From Bacillota bacterium (GTDB lineage Bacteria; Bacillota; Clostridia; Clostridiales; Clostridiaceae): a stretch of 64,000 nt of DNA. The stretch's first letter is position 1, and each line of letters starts with the position of its first letter. Where the stretch lies: the NCBI GenBank assembly GCA_021781745.1, contig JAJXWH010000005.1, forward strand, positions 1 through 64,000, written 5' to 3'. The notes under the pieces are model-generated. The model saw nothing but the letters and a program-made list of their open reading frames with translations. It had not been told where the DNA came from and did not search any database. Of this stretch, positions 37,551 through 46,019 are shown one piece after another. The position numbers were made by a program, and so were the translations under genes.

Positions 37551-37752
37551 CTTCACTAGAAATCATAAATGTTTTTGCGCAGAAGACATTTGAAAATGAA
37601 CTGTTAAAGGCTCTTAGTTGTAGGTTGTTCCAATTCAGCTTGTCACGCTGAAAGCGGGAGCATGCTGAATTGGGTGCAACCTTCAGCTTAGAGCCTTCAG
37701 TGATATTTTCATAGTTCTTCGGAGCAAAAATATTTATGATTTCGGTAAGCTA
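37551..37752 (+). ncRNA. Large imperfect palindrome: candidate structured RNA or MITE
   Basis: Positions 37559-37578 pair with 37724-37743 in 20 consecutive base pairs (one G-U). Further stems nest inside: AAGGCTCT (37607-37614) with 37690-37697, GGTTG (37623-37627) with 37677-37681, and CAATTCAGC (37631-37639) with GCTGAATTG (37664-37672). The result is one long rod of about 190 nt. It encodes no protein. It is more GC-rich at the tip than the flanks. It may be a small RNA with its own promoter, or a non-autonomous palindromic element. I do not recognise the class. Confidence 0.5.
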
Positions 37753-37815
37753 CCACATAAGTTTGGATATCTGTATATATTTTATATGTCAAAGAAAGTA
37801 TTTATTATAAATACC

Positions 37816-37844
37816 TTGACTTTTTACCACTCAATTTATATAAT
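37816..37844 (+). promoter_or_regulatory. Sigma-A promoter of yceD-rpmF
   Basis: TTGACT (37816-37821), 17-bp spacer, TATAAT (37839-37844). Start of transcription near 37851 gives a leader of about 93 nt before the ATG at 37944. Confidence 0.8.
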
Positions 37845-37875
37845 TAGTTGTGTTTGTTTTATAAATATATGTGCT

Positions 37876-37946
37876 AAGGAGTGAAAAAGGGAAAGTATTA
37901 TATAATTTACAGTTGGTTAATTATATTGCTACCCTATAGTTTTATG
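37876..37946 (+). promoter_or_regulatory. Structured ribosome binding site of yceD
   Basis: AAGGAGTG (37876-37883) lies 60 nt before the ATG at 37944. Between them a hairpin forms: AGGG (37888-37891) with CCCT (37932-37935), AGTA (37894-37897) with TGCT (37927-37930), ATATAATT (37900-37907) with AATTATAT (37919-37926). With the hairpin removed, 12 nt separate GGAGTG from the ATG. No other ribosome binding site is near the ATG. Confidence 0.5.
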
Positions 37947-38450
37947 AAAGTACAAATTTCAGATATTATTTCGGGCAAAGATAGAAGCAAGAAAATTGAT
38001 TATAAGTTTGAGATACCTACATTTAACTTTGAAGGAGATATAATTAAGCCTATAGGCTCTTGTGAAGTTATTGGAGATATTTCATCTGATAATGATATAT
38101 TAATATTAAATGCTAAAATTAAAGCTGACTTAGAAATGATATGTTCAAGATGCTTAGATACCTTTATCTATCCAATAGATATTGATATAGAAGAAAGGTT
38201 TACAACTAATAAGAATAGTGAAGATGATGAGGCTATTGTTGTAATGGATGATGATTTAGACATTACAGAGATTGTTGAAAATAGCATAATTTCAACTTTG
38301 CCTATTCAAAGAGTTTGTAAAGACGACTGTATGGGGCTTTGTCAAGAATGTGGATGTAATTTAAATCATGATTCATGTTCATGTCAAAAGGAAGACGTAG
38401 ATATACGTTTCGAAGCCTTAAGAGGTTTGTTTGATAATAAGGAGGTGTAA
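37944..38450 (+). CDS. yceD: DUF177 / YceD family protein
   Basis: 168 aa. YceD proteins lie next to rpmF in nearly all bacteria and are linked to 23S rRNA maturation or accumulation. It shows C-S-R-C (CSRCLDTF) in the middle and a Cys-rich end (CKDDCMGLCQECGCNLNHD) that could bind zinc. The frame opens at a GTG at 37881, adding 21 hydrophobic residues, but that GTG overlaps the Shine-Dalgarno; ATG 37944 (MKVQISDIISG) fits the family start. rpmF follows by 3 nt. Confidence 0.85.
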   Translation: MKVQISDIISGKDRSKKIDYKFEIPTFNFEGDIIKPIGSCEVIGDISSDNDILILNAKIKADLEMICSRCLDTFIYPIDIDIEERFTTNKNSEDDEAIVVMDDDLDITEIVENSIISTLPIQRVCKDDCMGLCQECGCNLNHDSCSCQKEDVDIRFEALRGLFDNKEV

Positions 38451-38453
38451 TGA

Positions 38454-38636
38454 ATGGGTTGTCCAGCAAGAAAATCAGGAAAAGCAAAAGTAAAAGCAAG
38501 AAGAGCTCAAACTTTTAAAGCTAGTTTACCTGGCATAGTTGAATGTCCACAATGCCACGAAATGAAACTTGCTCATAGAGTATGTAAAAGCTGTGGTTAT
38601 TATAAAGGTAAGGAAGTTGTTGCTTCTGAAAAATAA
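38454..38636 (+). CDS. rpmF: 50S ribosomal protein L32
   Basis: 60 aa. Zinc-ribbon L32 with CPQC and [12 protein letters not shown] (two CXXC pairs). AAGGAGGTG precedes the ATG. Part of the yceD-rpmF unit that precedes fatty acid genes plsX and acpP. Confidence 0.97.
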   Translation: MGCPARKSGKAKVKARRAQTFKASLPGIVECPQCHEMKLAHRVCKSCGYYKGKEVVASEK

Positions 38637-38637
38637 G

Positions 38638-38663
38638 AGAAAGTCTTTAGGACTTTCTTTTGT
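38638..38663 (+). terminator. Terminator after rpmF
   Basis: AGAAAGTC (38638-38645) pairs with GACTTTCT (38651-38658), 5-nt loop, then T-rich. Confidence 0.8.
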
Positions 38664-38706
38664 TATATTTAGGGGAATATTATAATATTGTTAATAAAAA
38701 TTAGTA

Positions 38707-38736
38707 TTGATAAGAATAAGTTTTGATGTGTATAAT
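38707..38736 (+). promoter_or_regulatory. Sigma-A promoter of plsX
   Basis: TTGATA (38707-38712), 18-bp spacer, TATAAT (38731-38736). Confidence 0.65.
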
Positions 38737-38807
38737 TATTGTATGATTTAGAGTAATAATGCTGAATCTAATATCAATGTTTATAAGCGTGAGAGGGGGG
38801 ATTGTTG

Positions 38808-39809
38808 GTGAAAATAGCTATAGATGGTATGGGTGGAGATAATGCACCTGCAGCTGTAGTAGAAGGCGCGATTAATGCTATAAATGAGTATAATGATATT
38901 GAATTATATATTACTGGACCAGAAGATGTTATAAATTTGGAATTAGCCAAGTATAATTATTCAAAAAGTAAAGTTACTGTTATAGATGCAAAAGAGGTGA
39001 TTTCACCAAATGAGCATCCAGTAATGGCATTAAGAAAAAAAAAGGATTCAAGTATAGTTAAGGCAATGAATTTAGTTAAAGAAGGTACTTGTGATGCAAT
39101 AGTATCTGGTGGAAGTACAGGGGCATTTTTAGCTGGATGTACTCTAATAGTAGGAAGAATAAAGGGAGTGGAAAGACCTGCTCTTGCACCTATAATGCCA
39201 GGAAGATATGGAAGCTTTATGATAGTAGATGTTGGTGCGAATGTTGATTGCAAGCCAGAGTTTTTAGTGCAATTTGCTAAAATGGGAAAGATATATTATC
39301 AAAAGGTTTTTAATGTGAAAGATCCAAGTATAGGGCTTATAAATATTGGGGAAGAAGAAGAAAAAGGAAATGAACTTACTAAGGCTGTATTTAAGCTATT
39401 AAAGCAAGAAAACTCTATAAATTTCATAGGAAATATAGAACCAAGGGATATACCTTCTGGTAAAACTAACATTCTAGTTAGTGACGGTTTTGTCGGGAAT
39501 ACTGCTTTAAAAATGTATGAAGGTTCAGCATCGAGCATATTAGGTATAGTAAAGGATGAGATCCTAAAATCATCAATTATATCTAAATTAGGTATAGTTC
39601 TGTTAAAACCCGTATTAAAAAATATAATGAAAAAGTTTGATTATAAGGAGTATGGAGGAGCACCATTTTTAGGTGTTGATAGTATATGCATTAAGGCGCA
39701 TGGCAGTTCCGATGCAAAAGCCTTTAAAAACTCAATTAAACAAACTAGGGTTTTTTATGAAAATGATGTGTTAAAAGATATAAGAAATGAATTTTCTTTG
39801 GAAAATTAA
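38808..39809 (+). CDS. plsX: Phosphate acyltransferase PlsX
   Basis: About 333 aa. Converts acyl-ACP to acyl phosphate for phosphatidic acid synthesis. [13 protein letters not shown] at the start, [12 protein letters not shown], and [12 protein letters not shown] are family motifs. Of the in-frame starts TTG 38802, TTG 38805 and GTG 38808, the GTG gives the family start (M)[10 protein letters not shown] and lies 7 nt after GAGAGGGGGG. No FapR-like operator is evident upstream. Confidence 0.95.
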   Translation: MKIAIDGMGGDNAPAAVVEGAINAINEYNDIELYITGPEDVINLELAKYNYSKSKVTVIDAKEVISPNEHPVMALRKKKDSSIVKAMNLVKEGTCDAIVSGGSTGAFLAGCTLIVGRIKGVERPALAPIMPGRYGSFMIVDVGANVDCKPEFLVQFAKMGKIYYQKVFNVKDPSIGLINIGEEEEKGNELTKAVFKLLKQENSINFIGNIEPRDIPSGKTNILVSDGFVGNTALKMYEGSASSILGIVKDEILKSSIISKLGIVLLKPVLKNIMKKFDYKEYGGAPFLGVDSICIKAHGSSDAKAFKNSIKQTRVFYENDVLKDIRNEFSLEN

Positions 39810-39831
39810 TAAAATATTATTGAAACTAATA

Positions 39832-39860
39832 TTGACGATTTAAACAATATATAATATTAT
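39832..39860 (+). promoter_or_regulatory. Sigma-A promoter of acpP
   Basis: TTGACG (39832-39837), 17-bp spacer, TATTAT (39855-39860). Confidence 0.65.
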
Positions 39861-39889
39861 CTAAATGTAGAACTTGGGAGGTGAAACAA

Positions 39890-40120
39890 ATGTTTGAAAA
39901 GATCCAAGCAATTATTGCTGATAAATTAAGTATCGATGTAGGAAGCGTTGTTATGGAAGCATCATTTATTGAAGATTTAAATGCGGACTCATTAGATATA
40001 GTTGAGCTTATAATGGCTCTAGAAGATGAACTAGACATGGAAATACCAGACGAAGATGTTGAAAACTTTAAAACAGTTGGAGATGTTGTCAATTACGTAA
40101 AAGCTCATCACGAAGAATAA
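39890..40120 (+). CDS. acpP: Acyl carrier protein
   Basis: 76 aa acidic protein. The phosphopantetheine attachment site is Ser34 in [10 protein letters not shown]. Start is ATG 39890 (MFEKIQAI) after GGGAGGTG (39876-39883); the GTG at 39881 lies in the ribosome binding site. Stands between plsX and rnc, with its own promoter and terminator, as expected for a very highly expressed protein. Confidence 0.97.
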   Translation: MFEKIQAIIADKLSIDVGSVVMEASFIEDLNADSLDIVELIMALEDELDMEIPDEDVENFKTVGDVVNYVKAHHEE

Positions 40121-40124
40121 AAAT

Positions 40125-40155
40125 ATCCCGCATTTTTGCGGGATTTTATATTTTT
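40125..40155 (+). terminator. Terminator of acpP
   Basis: ATCCCGC (40125-40131) pairs with GCGGGAT (40138-40144), 6-nt loop, T-rich tail. Confidence 0.88.
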
Positions 40156-40176
40156 GTAAAAGTGAAACATTTTACT

Positions 40177-40300
40177 CAATTCACAATTAAAAATTGACAA
40201 TTAACAATGAAGGAAGAAAAGCCGTCGGCTTTTCTAAAGATTATAATAAAGATATTAGGAAGAAATATCCTCCTAAATTGTCAATTGTTAATTGAATTGG
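40177..40300. repeat. MITE-like palindromic element
   Basis: AT-rich terminal inverted repeats (CAATTCACAATTA...AATTGACAATT at the left; AATTGTCAATTGTTAATTGA at the right) enclose a GAAAAGCC/GGCTTTTC hairpin (40215-40235). A partial relative with GAAAAGCTT/AAGCTTTTC is at 46935-47010. Non-coding, about 124 bp. Confidence 0.65.
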
Positions 40301-40470
40301 TATGCATAGAGATTTTGTTTTAACTAAGCAGTCATTATGTTTTAGGCAGTAAAGAAATGACTGATAGTGAAGGTATAAGATTAACTAGTTTATTCTTGAA
40401 TTTGTTATGTTTAAATATTCTAAAAGAATGTATTAGCAAATTGAAGAATAAACTTCAAGGGGTGGAATAC

Positions 40471-41169
40471 ATGAATAGATATACACTGAAAGAAATAGAA
40501 GAAAACTTAGGAGTTTATTTTAACAATCCTACTTTACTAAAGACAGCACTTACTCATAGTTCCTTTGGTAACCAATTCAAAGATGCTGAGTATAATGAAA
40601 GACTTGAGTTTTTAGGGGACTCAGTATTGCAGCTTTGCATAACTGAACATCTTTTTAATAACTATAAGCATAAGAGTGAAGGCGAGTTAACTAAAATTAG
40701 GAGCTTAATAGTTTGTGAAAATTCTCTTTATGAAATAGCAAGAAAGATAAATCTAGGGTCTTATATTAGAATGAGTAAAGGAGAAGAGCTCACAGGCGGC
40801 AGGGAAAGAATTTCTATACAAGCGGATGCTGTTGAAGCAGTAATAGCTGCAGTTTACTTGGATAAGGGAATTGGCTTTGTGAGAGATTTTATATTACTGC
40901 ATTTTGAGGAAGTAATAAAGAAGGCTATAAATAATGAAATAGTTTTAGATTTTAAGACAAAACTTCAGGAGTTTCTTCAAAAAGATGGAGAGATAGCAAT
41001 TCAATATGAATTAATAAAATATGAAGGACCGCCTCATAGAAGAAAGTTTTATACTAACGTAATTATAGATAAAAAGCTAATGGGCGAAGGGGCTGGTTAT
41101 AGTAAAAAGGAAGCAGAACAGAATGCTGCTAAGCAAGCTTTAGATATGTTGGAAGGTATACATGAGTAA
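40471..41169 (+). CDS. rnc: Ribonuclease III
   Basis: 232 aa. Double-strand RNA endonuclease for rRNA and mRNA processing. Catalytic signature NERLEFLGDSVLQL; QADAVEAVIAAVYLDKG carries the second acidic cluster; the C-terminal dsRNA-binding domain starts at DFKTKLQEFLQKDG and ends KKEAEQNAAKQAL. The frame is open from 40357, but AAGGGGTGG (40457-40465) sets the start at ATG 40471. Overlaps the next gene by 8 nt. Confidence 0.97.
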   Translation: MNRYTLKEIEENLGVYFNNPTLLKTALTHSSFGNQFKDAEYNERLEFLGDSVLQLCITEHLFNNYKHKSEGELTKIRSLIVCENSLYEIARKINLGSYIRMSKGEELTGGRERISIQADAVEAVIAAVYLDKGIGFVRDFILLHFEEVIKKAINNEIVLDFKTKLQEFLQKDGEIAIQYELIKYEGPPHRRKFYTNVIIDKKLMGEGAGYSKKEAEQNAAKQALDMLEGIHE

Positions 41170-42190
41170 GAATTATTATATAATACCTATATTTGTCCCA
41201 CATGAAGGGTGTCCACATAATTGTGTGTTTTGTAACCAAGACAGAATAACAGGTGTTGATGAAGAGGTTACGGCAGCAAGTGTGAGGCATACAATAAATG
41301 AGTATTTAAGTACAATACAAAATAATAGTGCAACAATTGAGGTTTCATTTTTTGGTGGTACATTTACTGGTATAAGAGAAGAAAAACAAAAAGAACTTTT
41401 AAAAGTAGCTAAAGATTATAAAGAGAAAAAGCTTATAGATAAAATAAGGCTTTCTACAAGACCGGATTACATTGATGATTATATATTATCTTACCTAAAA
41501 GAGTATGGGGTTGACATAATAGAACTTGGCGTACAGTCTTTGAATGAAGAAGTATTAAAAAAAGCTGGCAGAGGACATAGTGTTTATGATGTTATAAAAG
41601 CTTCTGAATTAATAAAAGAGTATGGGTTCGTATTAGGTCATCAAATAATGCCGGGTCTTCCAGGGGATACATTTGAAAAGGATATTAATACAGCAAAAGA
41701 ATCTATTAGGATGAATCCTGATATCTGTAGGATATATCCATCCTTAGTTATAAAAGACACACCTATGGAAAAGATGTTTGAAACTAAAGAGTATACTCCG
41801 TATTCACTAGAAGAAGCAGTGGAAATAAGCAAAATTTTATATAATTTGTATAAAGAAAATGGAATTAATGTAATTAGAATAGGGCTTCAGCCAACAGAAA
41901 CGATTAATGAAGGTGGAGATATAGTGGCAGGGCCGTTTCATCCGGCATTTAGAGAATTGGTTGAAGGAAGTTTACTAGTAGATCTTGTTTTAGAAAACAT
42001 GAAGGAAGAGAAGAATGCATTCCTTTATATTAATTCTAAAGATTTAAGTAAGCTTTATGCCAATAAAAAAGTATATTTTAATAAATTAAAAGAAAAGAAT
42101 AAGATAATAGTGGTAAAACAGGATGATACAATTGAAAGAGGACATATAAAACTCTGTTTAAGTAATAAAAAATTAGATATAATATATTAG
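41162..42190 (+). CDS. Elp3-like radical SAM protein
   Basis: 342 aa. Cys17, Cys21 and Cys24 (CPHNCVFC) bind the radical SAM cluster; FFGGTFTG and ELGVQSLNEEVL are typical of the Elp3/MiaB-like TIM barrel. It lacks the acetyltransferase domain of true Elp3. The gene is regularly found between rnc and smc in Clostridium. Substrate unknown, RNA modification is likely by family. Its ribosome binding site GGAAGG is within rnc; its stop forms part of the terminator. Confidence 0.85.
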   Translation: MSKNYYIIPIFVPHEGCPHNCVFCNQDRITGVDEEVTAASVRHTINEYLSTIQNNSATIEVSFFGGTFTGIREEKQKELLKVAKDYKEKKLIDKIRLSTRPDYIDDYILSYLKEYGVDIIELGVQSLNEEVLKKAGRGHSVYDVIKASELIKEYGFVLGHQIMPGLPGDTFEKDINTAKESIRMNPDICRIYPSLVIKDTPMEKMFETKEYTPYSLEEAVEISKILYNLYKENGINVIRIGLQPTETINEGGDIVAGPFHPAFRELVEGSLLVDLVLENMKEEKNAFLYINSKDLSKLYANKKVYFNKLKEKNKIIVVKQDDTIERGHIKLCLSNKKLDIIY

Positions 42191-42213
42191 CGAGAGGAGA
42201 CTCTCGCTTTTAA
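42190..42213 (+). terminator. Terminator overlapping the Elp3-like stop codon
   Basis: GCGAGAG (42190-42196) pairs with CTCTCGC (42201-42207), 4-nt loop, then TTTT. Confidence 0.85.
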
Positions 42214-42272
42214 TATGGTAAAGTTGAAATAGATAACTTTGATTTGTTTATTTATTTACATATTTAACTGGT

Positions 42273-42301
42273 ATTATTGATATTTGATTATGTTTACTAT
42301 A
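42273..42301 (+). promoter_or_regulatory. Sigma-A promoter of the 32-aa ORF and smc
   Basis: TTGATA (42273-42278), 17-bp spacer, TAAACT (42296-42301). Confidence 0.6.
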
Positions 42302-42339
42302 AACTAAAATATAAGGCAGTAATAAGGAGTGTTTGAAGA

Positions 42340-42438
42340 ATGAAAAAAAAGACTAGAGACAAAATGAAAATTATAATGGCTATTTTCATAATAATAATTT
42401 TTATTATGGGATTCATGCCTGTCATACGTTTGTTGTAA
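42340..42438 (+). CDS. 32-aa single-pass membrane peptide upstream of smc
   Basis: Encodes MKKKTRDKMKIIMAIFIIII followed by FIMGFMPVIRLL: a basic cytoplasmic head and one transmembrane helix (about 11-28). AAGGAG (42324-42329) is 10 nt before the ATG, and a promoter lies at 42273-42301, so it looks expressed. The smc ribosome binding site begins at its stop codon, so it is translationally next to smc. It resembles in layout the short DUF4044/Prli42-type membrane peptides of Firmicutes, but the sequence is too short to assign. Function unknown. Confidence 0.65.
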   Translation: MKKKTRDKMKIIMAIFIIIIFIMGFMPVIRLL

Positions 42439-42449
42439 GGAGTGGGCAC

Positions 42450-45400
42450 ATGTTTTTAAAATCTCTAGAAATAAGAGGGTTTAAATCCTTTGCTGATAAA
42501 ACAGAATTAAAGTTTAAAAAGGGTGTTACAGCTGTAGTAGGACCTAATGGCAGTGGAAAAAGTAATATTTCTGATGCTGTAAGATGGGTACTTGGAGAGC
42601 AAAGTATCAAAGTTTTAAGAGGCGGAAAAATGGAAGATGTAATATTTGCAGGAACTCAGTTTAGAAAACCTGTTGGGCTTGCACAAGTTTCATTAACTCT
42701 TGATAACAGCGATGAGAAATTAGCAACAGAATATAATGAAGTAACAGTATCTAGGAGAATATTTAGATCAGGAGAATCAGAATATTTAATAAACAATTCG
42801 AAATGCAGGCTTAAAGACGTTACTAATCTTTTTATGGATACAGGAATAGGTAAGGAAGGTTATTCTTTGATTGGACAAGGCAAAATTGAAGCTATCTTAA
42901 GTGGCAGACCTGAAGATAGAAGGTCTCTCCTAGAAGAAGCAGCAGGTATTGTTAAATTTAAAAATAGGAAAGAAGAAGCGGAAAAAAAGTTAAGCAATAC
43001 TGATGATAATTTAGTTAGAATAAATGATATTTTATCAACTTACAAGGAAAGAATAGAGCCTTTAAGGATTGAGAGAGAGAAAGCATTAGAATTTAATGAA
43101 TTGTCAAAAGATTTAAAGAAAAAAGAAGTATCGATTATAGTCCATATTATTAATAAGATGGAAGAAGAACTAAAGAATTTCAATGAAGATTTGGATTTGA
43201 AAATTAAAGAAATTGAAGATAAGCGAAAAGAAATATCTGAAGATAAAGCAAAACTTAAAGAATTAGAAAATAAGATAGAAGAATTAGAGAAAAAGAATTT
43301 AGAAGAAAAAGAGCAATATTATAATTTTAAAGAGTTAATAAGTGAAGATGAAAAAAGTATTGAACTTTACAATGAAAGAATTAAAAGTTTTGAAGAAAAG
43401 ATTAATAGAAATAAATATGAATTAGATGATATAGCTGTAAAAATAGAACAATTAAGTCAAAATAAAAGAACCTTAGAAGTTGAATTAGAAAACAGGATAA
43501 AAGATCAAAGTATTAAAAATGAAGATATAAAAAAGCTTCAAGAGGATAATTCAAAAAGTGCAGCAGAACTAAAAAAGATTGAAGAAGATTTGAAATCTTT
43601 AAGAGAAGGAGAATTTGAACTTTTAAGGAGTAACTCTGATATAAAAAATGAAATAACTATATTAAATAAAGATATTTCACTTAGAGAAGAAAAAAGAGAA
43701 ACATTAGTTTCGTCAATCTCATCTCTAGAGAATAATATTGTGATTAATTTAGCAACATATAAAGACTTAAGTAATGATGTTGAAAATAAGAAAGATAAGA
43801 TAAAATCATTAAATTTTAAAATAATCGAAGATAAAAAAAAGATTGGAATATTATCTGCAAACTTAACCAAAAAGGAAAATGAGCTTAGAGATCTAAATGG
43901 AACTTTAACAAAGCTGGATGCAAATAGAGCCATGTTAGAAAACTTAGAAAAGCATTATGAGGGCTACAATAGGTCTGTAAAGTCCTTAATGGAATCAATA
44001 CAAAGGGAAAAAATTACAGCTGCAGATGACACTAAAGTTGTAGGTGAAATTTTTAGTGTTGATAAAAAGTTTGAGGTGGCCATAGAAATAGCATTAGGTG
44101 CTGCAATTTCTAATGTAATTACCAAAGATGAAGAGATAGCAAAAGTGCTTATTGGATACTTGAAGAAAAACAATTTAGGAAGAGCAACGTTTTTGCCTTT
44201 AAACATAATAAGAGGTAAAAGGTTAGAATTAGATAAAAATATTACTGGCGCTAAAGGGTATATTGGTATTGCAAGTGATGTGATTTCCTATGATGAAGAG
44301 TATAACAATATAATGAATTATATTCTAGGGCGAACAATAATTTGCAGCGATATGGATTCCGCACTTAATATAGCACGTATAGGAAAATATAGTTATAAAA
44401 TTGTTACATTAGATGGGGAAGTAGTAAATCCAGGAGGTGCTTTAACTGGAGGTAGCATAAAAGGTAAGAATTCTAATGTTCTAGGTAGAAAAAGAGAAAT
44501 TGAGGAGTTAATAAAAAATATAAGTGAAAAGAAAGAACATTATGATGAGTTAACTAAAACAGTACAAGCTCTTAAAGAAGAAATTAAAAATTTAGATGAA
44601 GAAATTTTAAATCAAAGAGATGCGGTTCACGAAAAGAATATTGAATTAACTAAGAAAGAAAGTGAACTAAAAGGATTACAAAGTGATACTGATACCTTAA
44701 AGCGAAATTTGGAAATAACTAAAGAAGAATTAAAAAGAACAATAAGTGAAAAAGAATTAATTCAAGAAAAGCTTAATGTTAAAGAAGCTGAGATTAAATC
44801 CTTAGAAAATGAAAATACTTCTAATAAGAGTAGAAGTATGGAGTTGGAGAACTTAATAGGAATAAAAGTTCAAGAAGTAAACGATAGTGATACTAAGCTT
44901 ACAGAAATGAAAATAAGTAAGGCAACTTTAGATGAAGCTATTGAAAATAAAAAGAGTGAATTTTTAAGAATGGAAAAGGAAATTCAAGACTTAAAAGTTA
45001 AGAATGAACTTTTAAATAAAGAAAATATTGAAAATAAGAGCAGCATAGAAAGTTTAAATTTAGATATAAAAGTTAAACATAAGAATATAGAAGATAATGC
45101 GCTTATAATTAACAAACTGGAATTAAATTTTAAAGATGAAGAAATACTAAAAGAAAAATTAAAACAAGAATTTAAAGAGCGAGATAATATTATAAGTGCA
45201 GTCTTAGATGAAGTCAGTATAAAAGAAATGGAAATTAATAAAAAAGAAGTAATAAAAGCAAAAAAAGAAGCTGATAAGGAGCATACTTATAAGAAACTAA
45301 ACGAAGAATTAGAATTAACATTTGCAGAAGCATTGGATATATGTGAACCAGTAATTGATGAAGAAGCGTTAAAACAGGAAATTACTACTACAAAGAGTAA

Positions 45401-46013
45401 GATCACAAGACTTGGAGTAGTAAATTTAGCAGCTATTGAAGAATATGAGGAAATAAAAGAAAAATATGAATTTATGTCTGCACAGGCCGAAGACTTGGAA
45501 AATGCTAAGAAAGAATTGATTGCAGTTATTGAAGAAATGACTACAGAAATGAAAGTGGTATTCAAGGAAAACTTTAAAATATTAAATTATAATTTTAATG
45601 AAACTTTTAAAGATTTATTTAAGGGTGGAAGTGCAGAACTTATTTTAGGTGAAGGTGATGAGCTGACAGCTAACGTAGATATAAATGTAGAGCCGCCAGG
45701 TAAGAAACTTCAAAATATCAATTTAATGTCAGGTGGAGAAAAAGTTTTATCTGCTATTGCGTTACTTTTTGCAATACTAAAAATGAAACCTACACCATTT
45801 TGTATATTAGATGAAATAGAAGCGGCGCTAGATGATGCTAATGTATACAGATATGCAGAATTCTTAAAAATGTTTTCTAAAAATACTCAGTTTATAATTA
45901 TTACTCACAGAAAAGGAACTATGGAAGTTAGTGATATTATATATGGAGTAACTATGGAGGAAAAAGGAGTTTCGAAGGTAGTATCGGTAGATCTATCAGA
46001 AAATTTAAATTAG
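42450..46013 (+). CDS. smc: Chromosome segregation protein SMC
   Basis: 1187 aa. The condensin ATPase: Walker A GPNGSGKSN (about 32-40) in the N-terminal head, a long coiled coil (about 170-500), a hinge (about 505-665, with the GGALTGGS-type end), a returning coil (about 670-1010) and the C-terminal head with signature NLMSGGEKVLSAIAL and Walker B FCILDEIEAALDDANV. Full length. AAGGAGTGG precedes the ATG; ftsY follows after 6 nt. Confidence 0.98.
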   Translation: MFLKSLEIRGFKSFADKTELKFKKGVTAVVGPNGSGKSNISDAVRWVLGEQSIKVLRGGKMEDVIFAGTQFRKPVGLAQVSLTLDNSDEKLATEYNEVTVSRRIFRSGESEYLINNSKCRLKDVTNLFMDTGIGKEGYSLIGQGKIEAILSGRPEDRRSLLEEAAGIVKFKNRKEEAEKKLSNTDDNLVRINDILSTYKERIEPLRIEREKALEFNELSKDLKKKEVSIIVHIINKMEEELKNFNEDLDLKIKEIEDKRKEISEDKAKLKELENKIEELEKKNLEEKEQYYNFKELISEDEKSIELYNERIKSFEEKINRNKYELDDIAVKIEQLSQNKRTLEVELENRIKDQSIKNEDIKKLQEDNSKSAAELKKIEEDLKSLREGEFELLRSNSDIKNEITILNKDISLREEKRETLVSSISSLENNIVINLATYKDLSNDVENKKDKIKSLNFKIIEDKKKIGILSANLTKKENELRDLNGTLTKLDANRAMLENLEKHYEGYNRSVKSLMESIQREKITAADDTKVVGEIFSVDKKFEVAIEIALGAAISNVITKDEEIAKVLIGYLKKNNLGRATFLPLNIIRGKRLELDKNITGAKGYIGIASDVISYDEEYNNIMNYILGRTIICSDMDSALNIARIGKYSYKIVTLDGEVVNPGGALTGGSIKGKNSNVLGRKREIEELIKNISEKKEHYDELTKTVQALKEEIKNLDEEILNQRDAVHEKNIELTKKESELKGLQSDTDTLKRNLEITKEELKRTISEKELIQEKLNVKEAEIKSLENENTSNKSRSMELENLIGIKVQEVNDSDTKLTEMKISKATLDEAIENKKSEFLRMEKEIQDLKVKNELLNKENIENKSSIESLNLDIKVKHKNIEDNALIINKLELNFKDEEILKEKLKQEFKERDNIISAVLDEVSIKEMEINKKEVIKAKKEADKEHTYKKLNEELELTFAEALDICEPVIDEEALKQEITTTKSKITRLGVVNLAAIEEYEEIKEKYEFMSAQAEDLENAKKELIAVIEEMTTEMKVVFKENFKILNYNFNETFKDLFKGGSAELILGEGDELTANVDINVEPPGKKLQNINLMSGGEKVLSAIALLFAILKMKPTPFCILDEIEAALDDANVYRYAEFLKMFSKNTQFIIITHRKGTMEVSDIIYGVTMEEKGVSKVVSVDLSENLN

Positions 46014-46019
46014 GAGGAA

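Noticed and set aside
38760-38807. FapR operator upstream of plsX
   Set aside because: No sequence resembling the FapR palindrome could be found near the plsX or acpP promoters.
40357-40470. N-terminal extension of RNase III
   Set aside because: AAGGGGTGG directly before ATG 40471 fixes the start; the extension has no family similarity.
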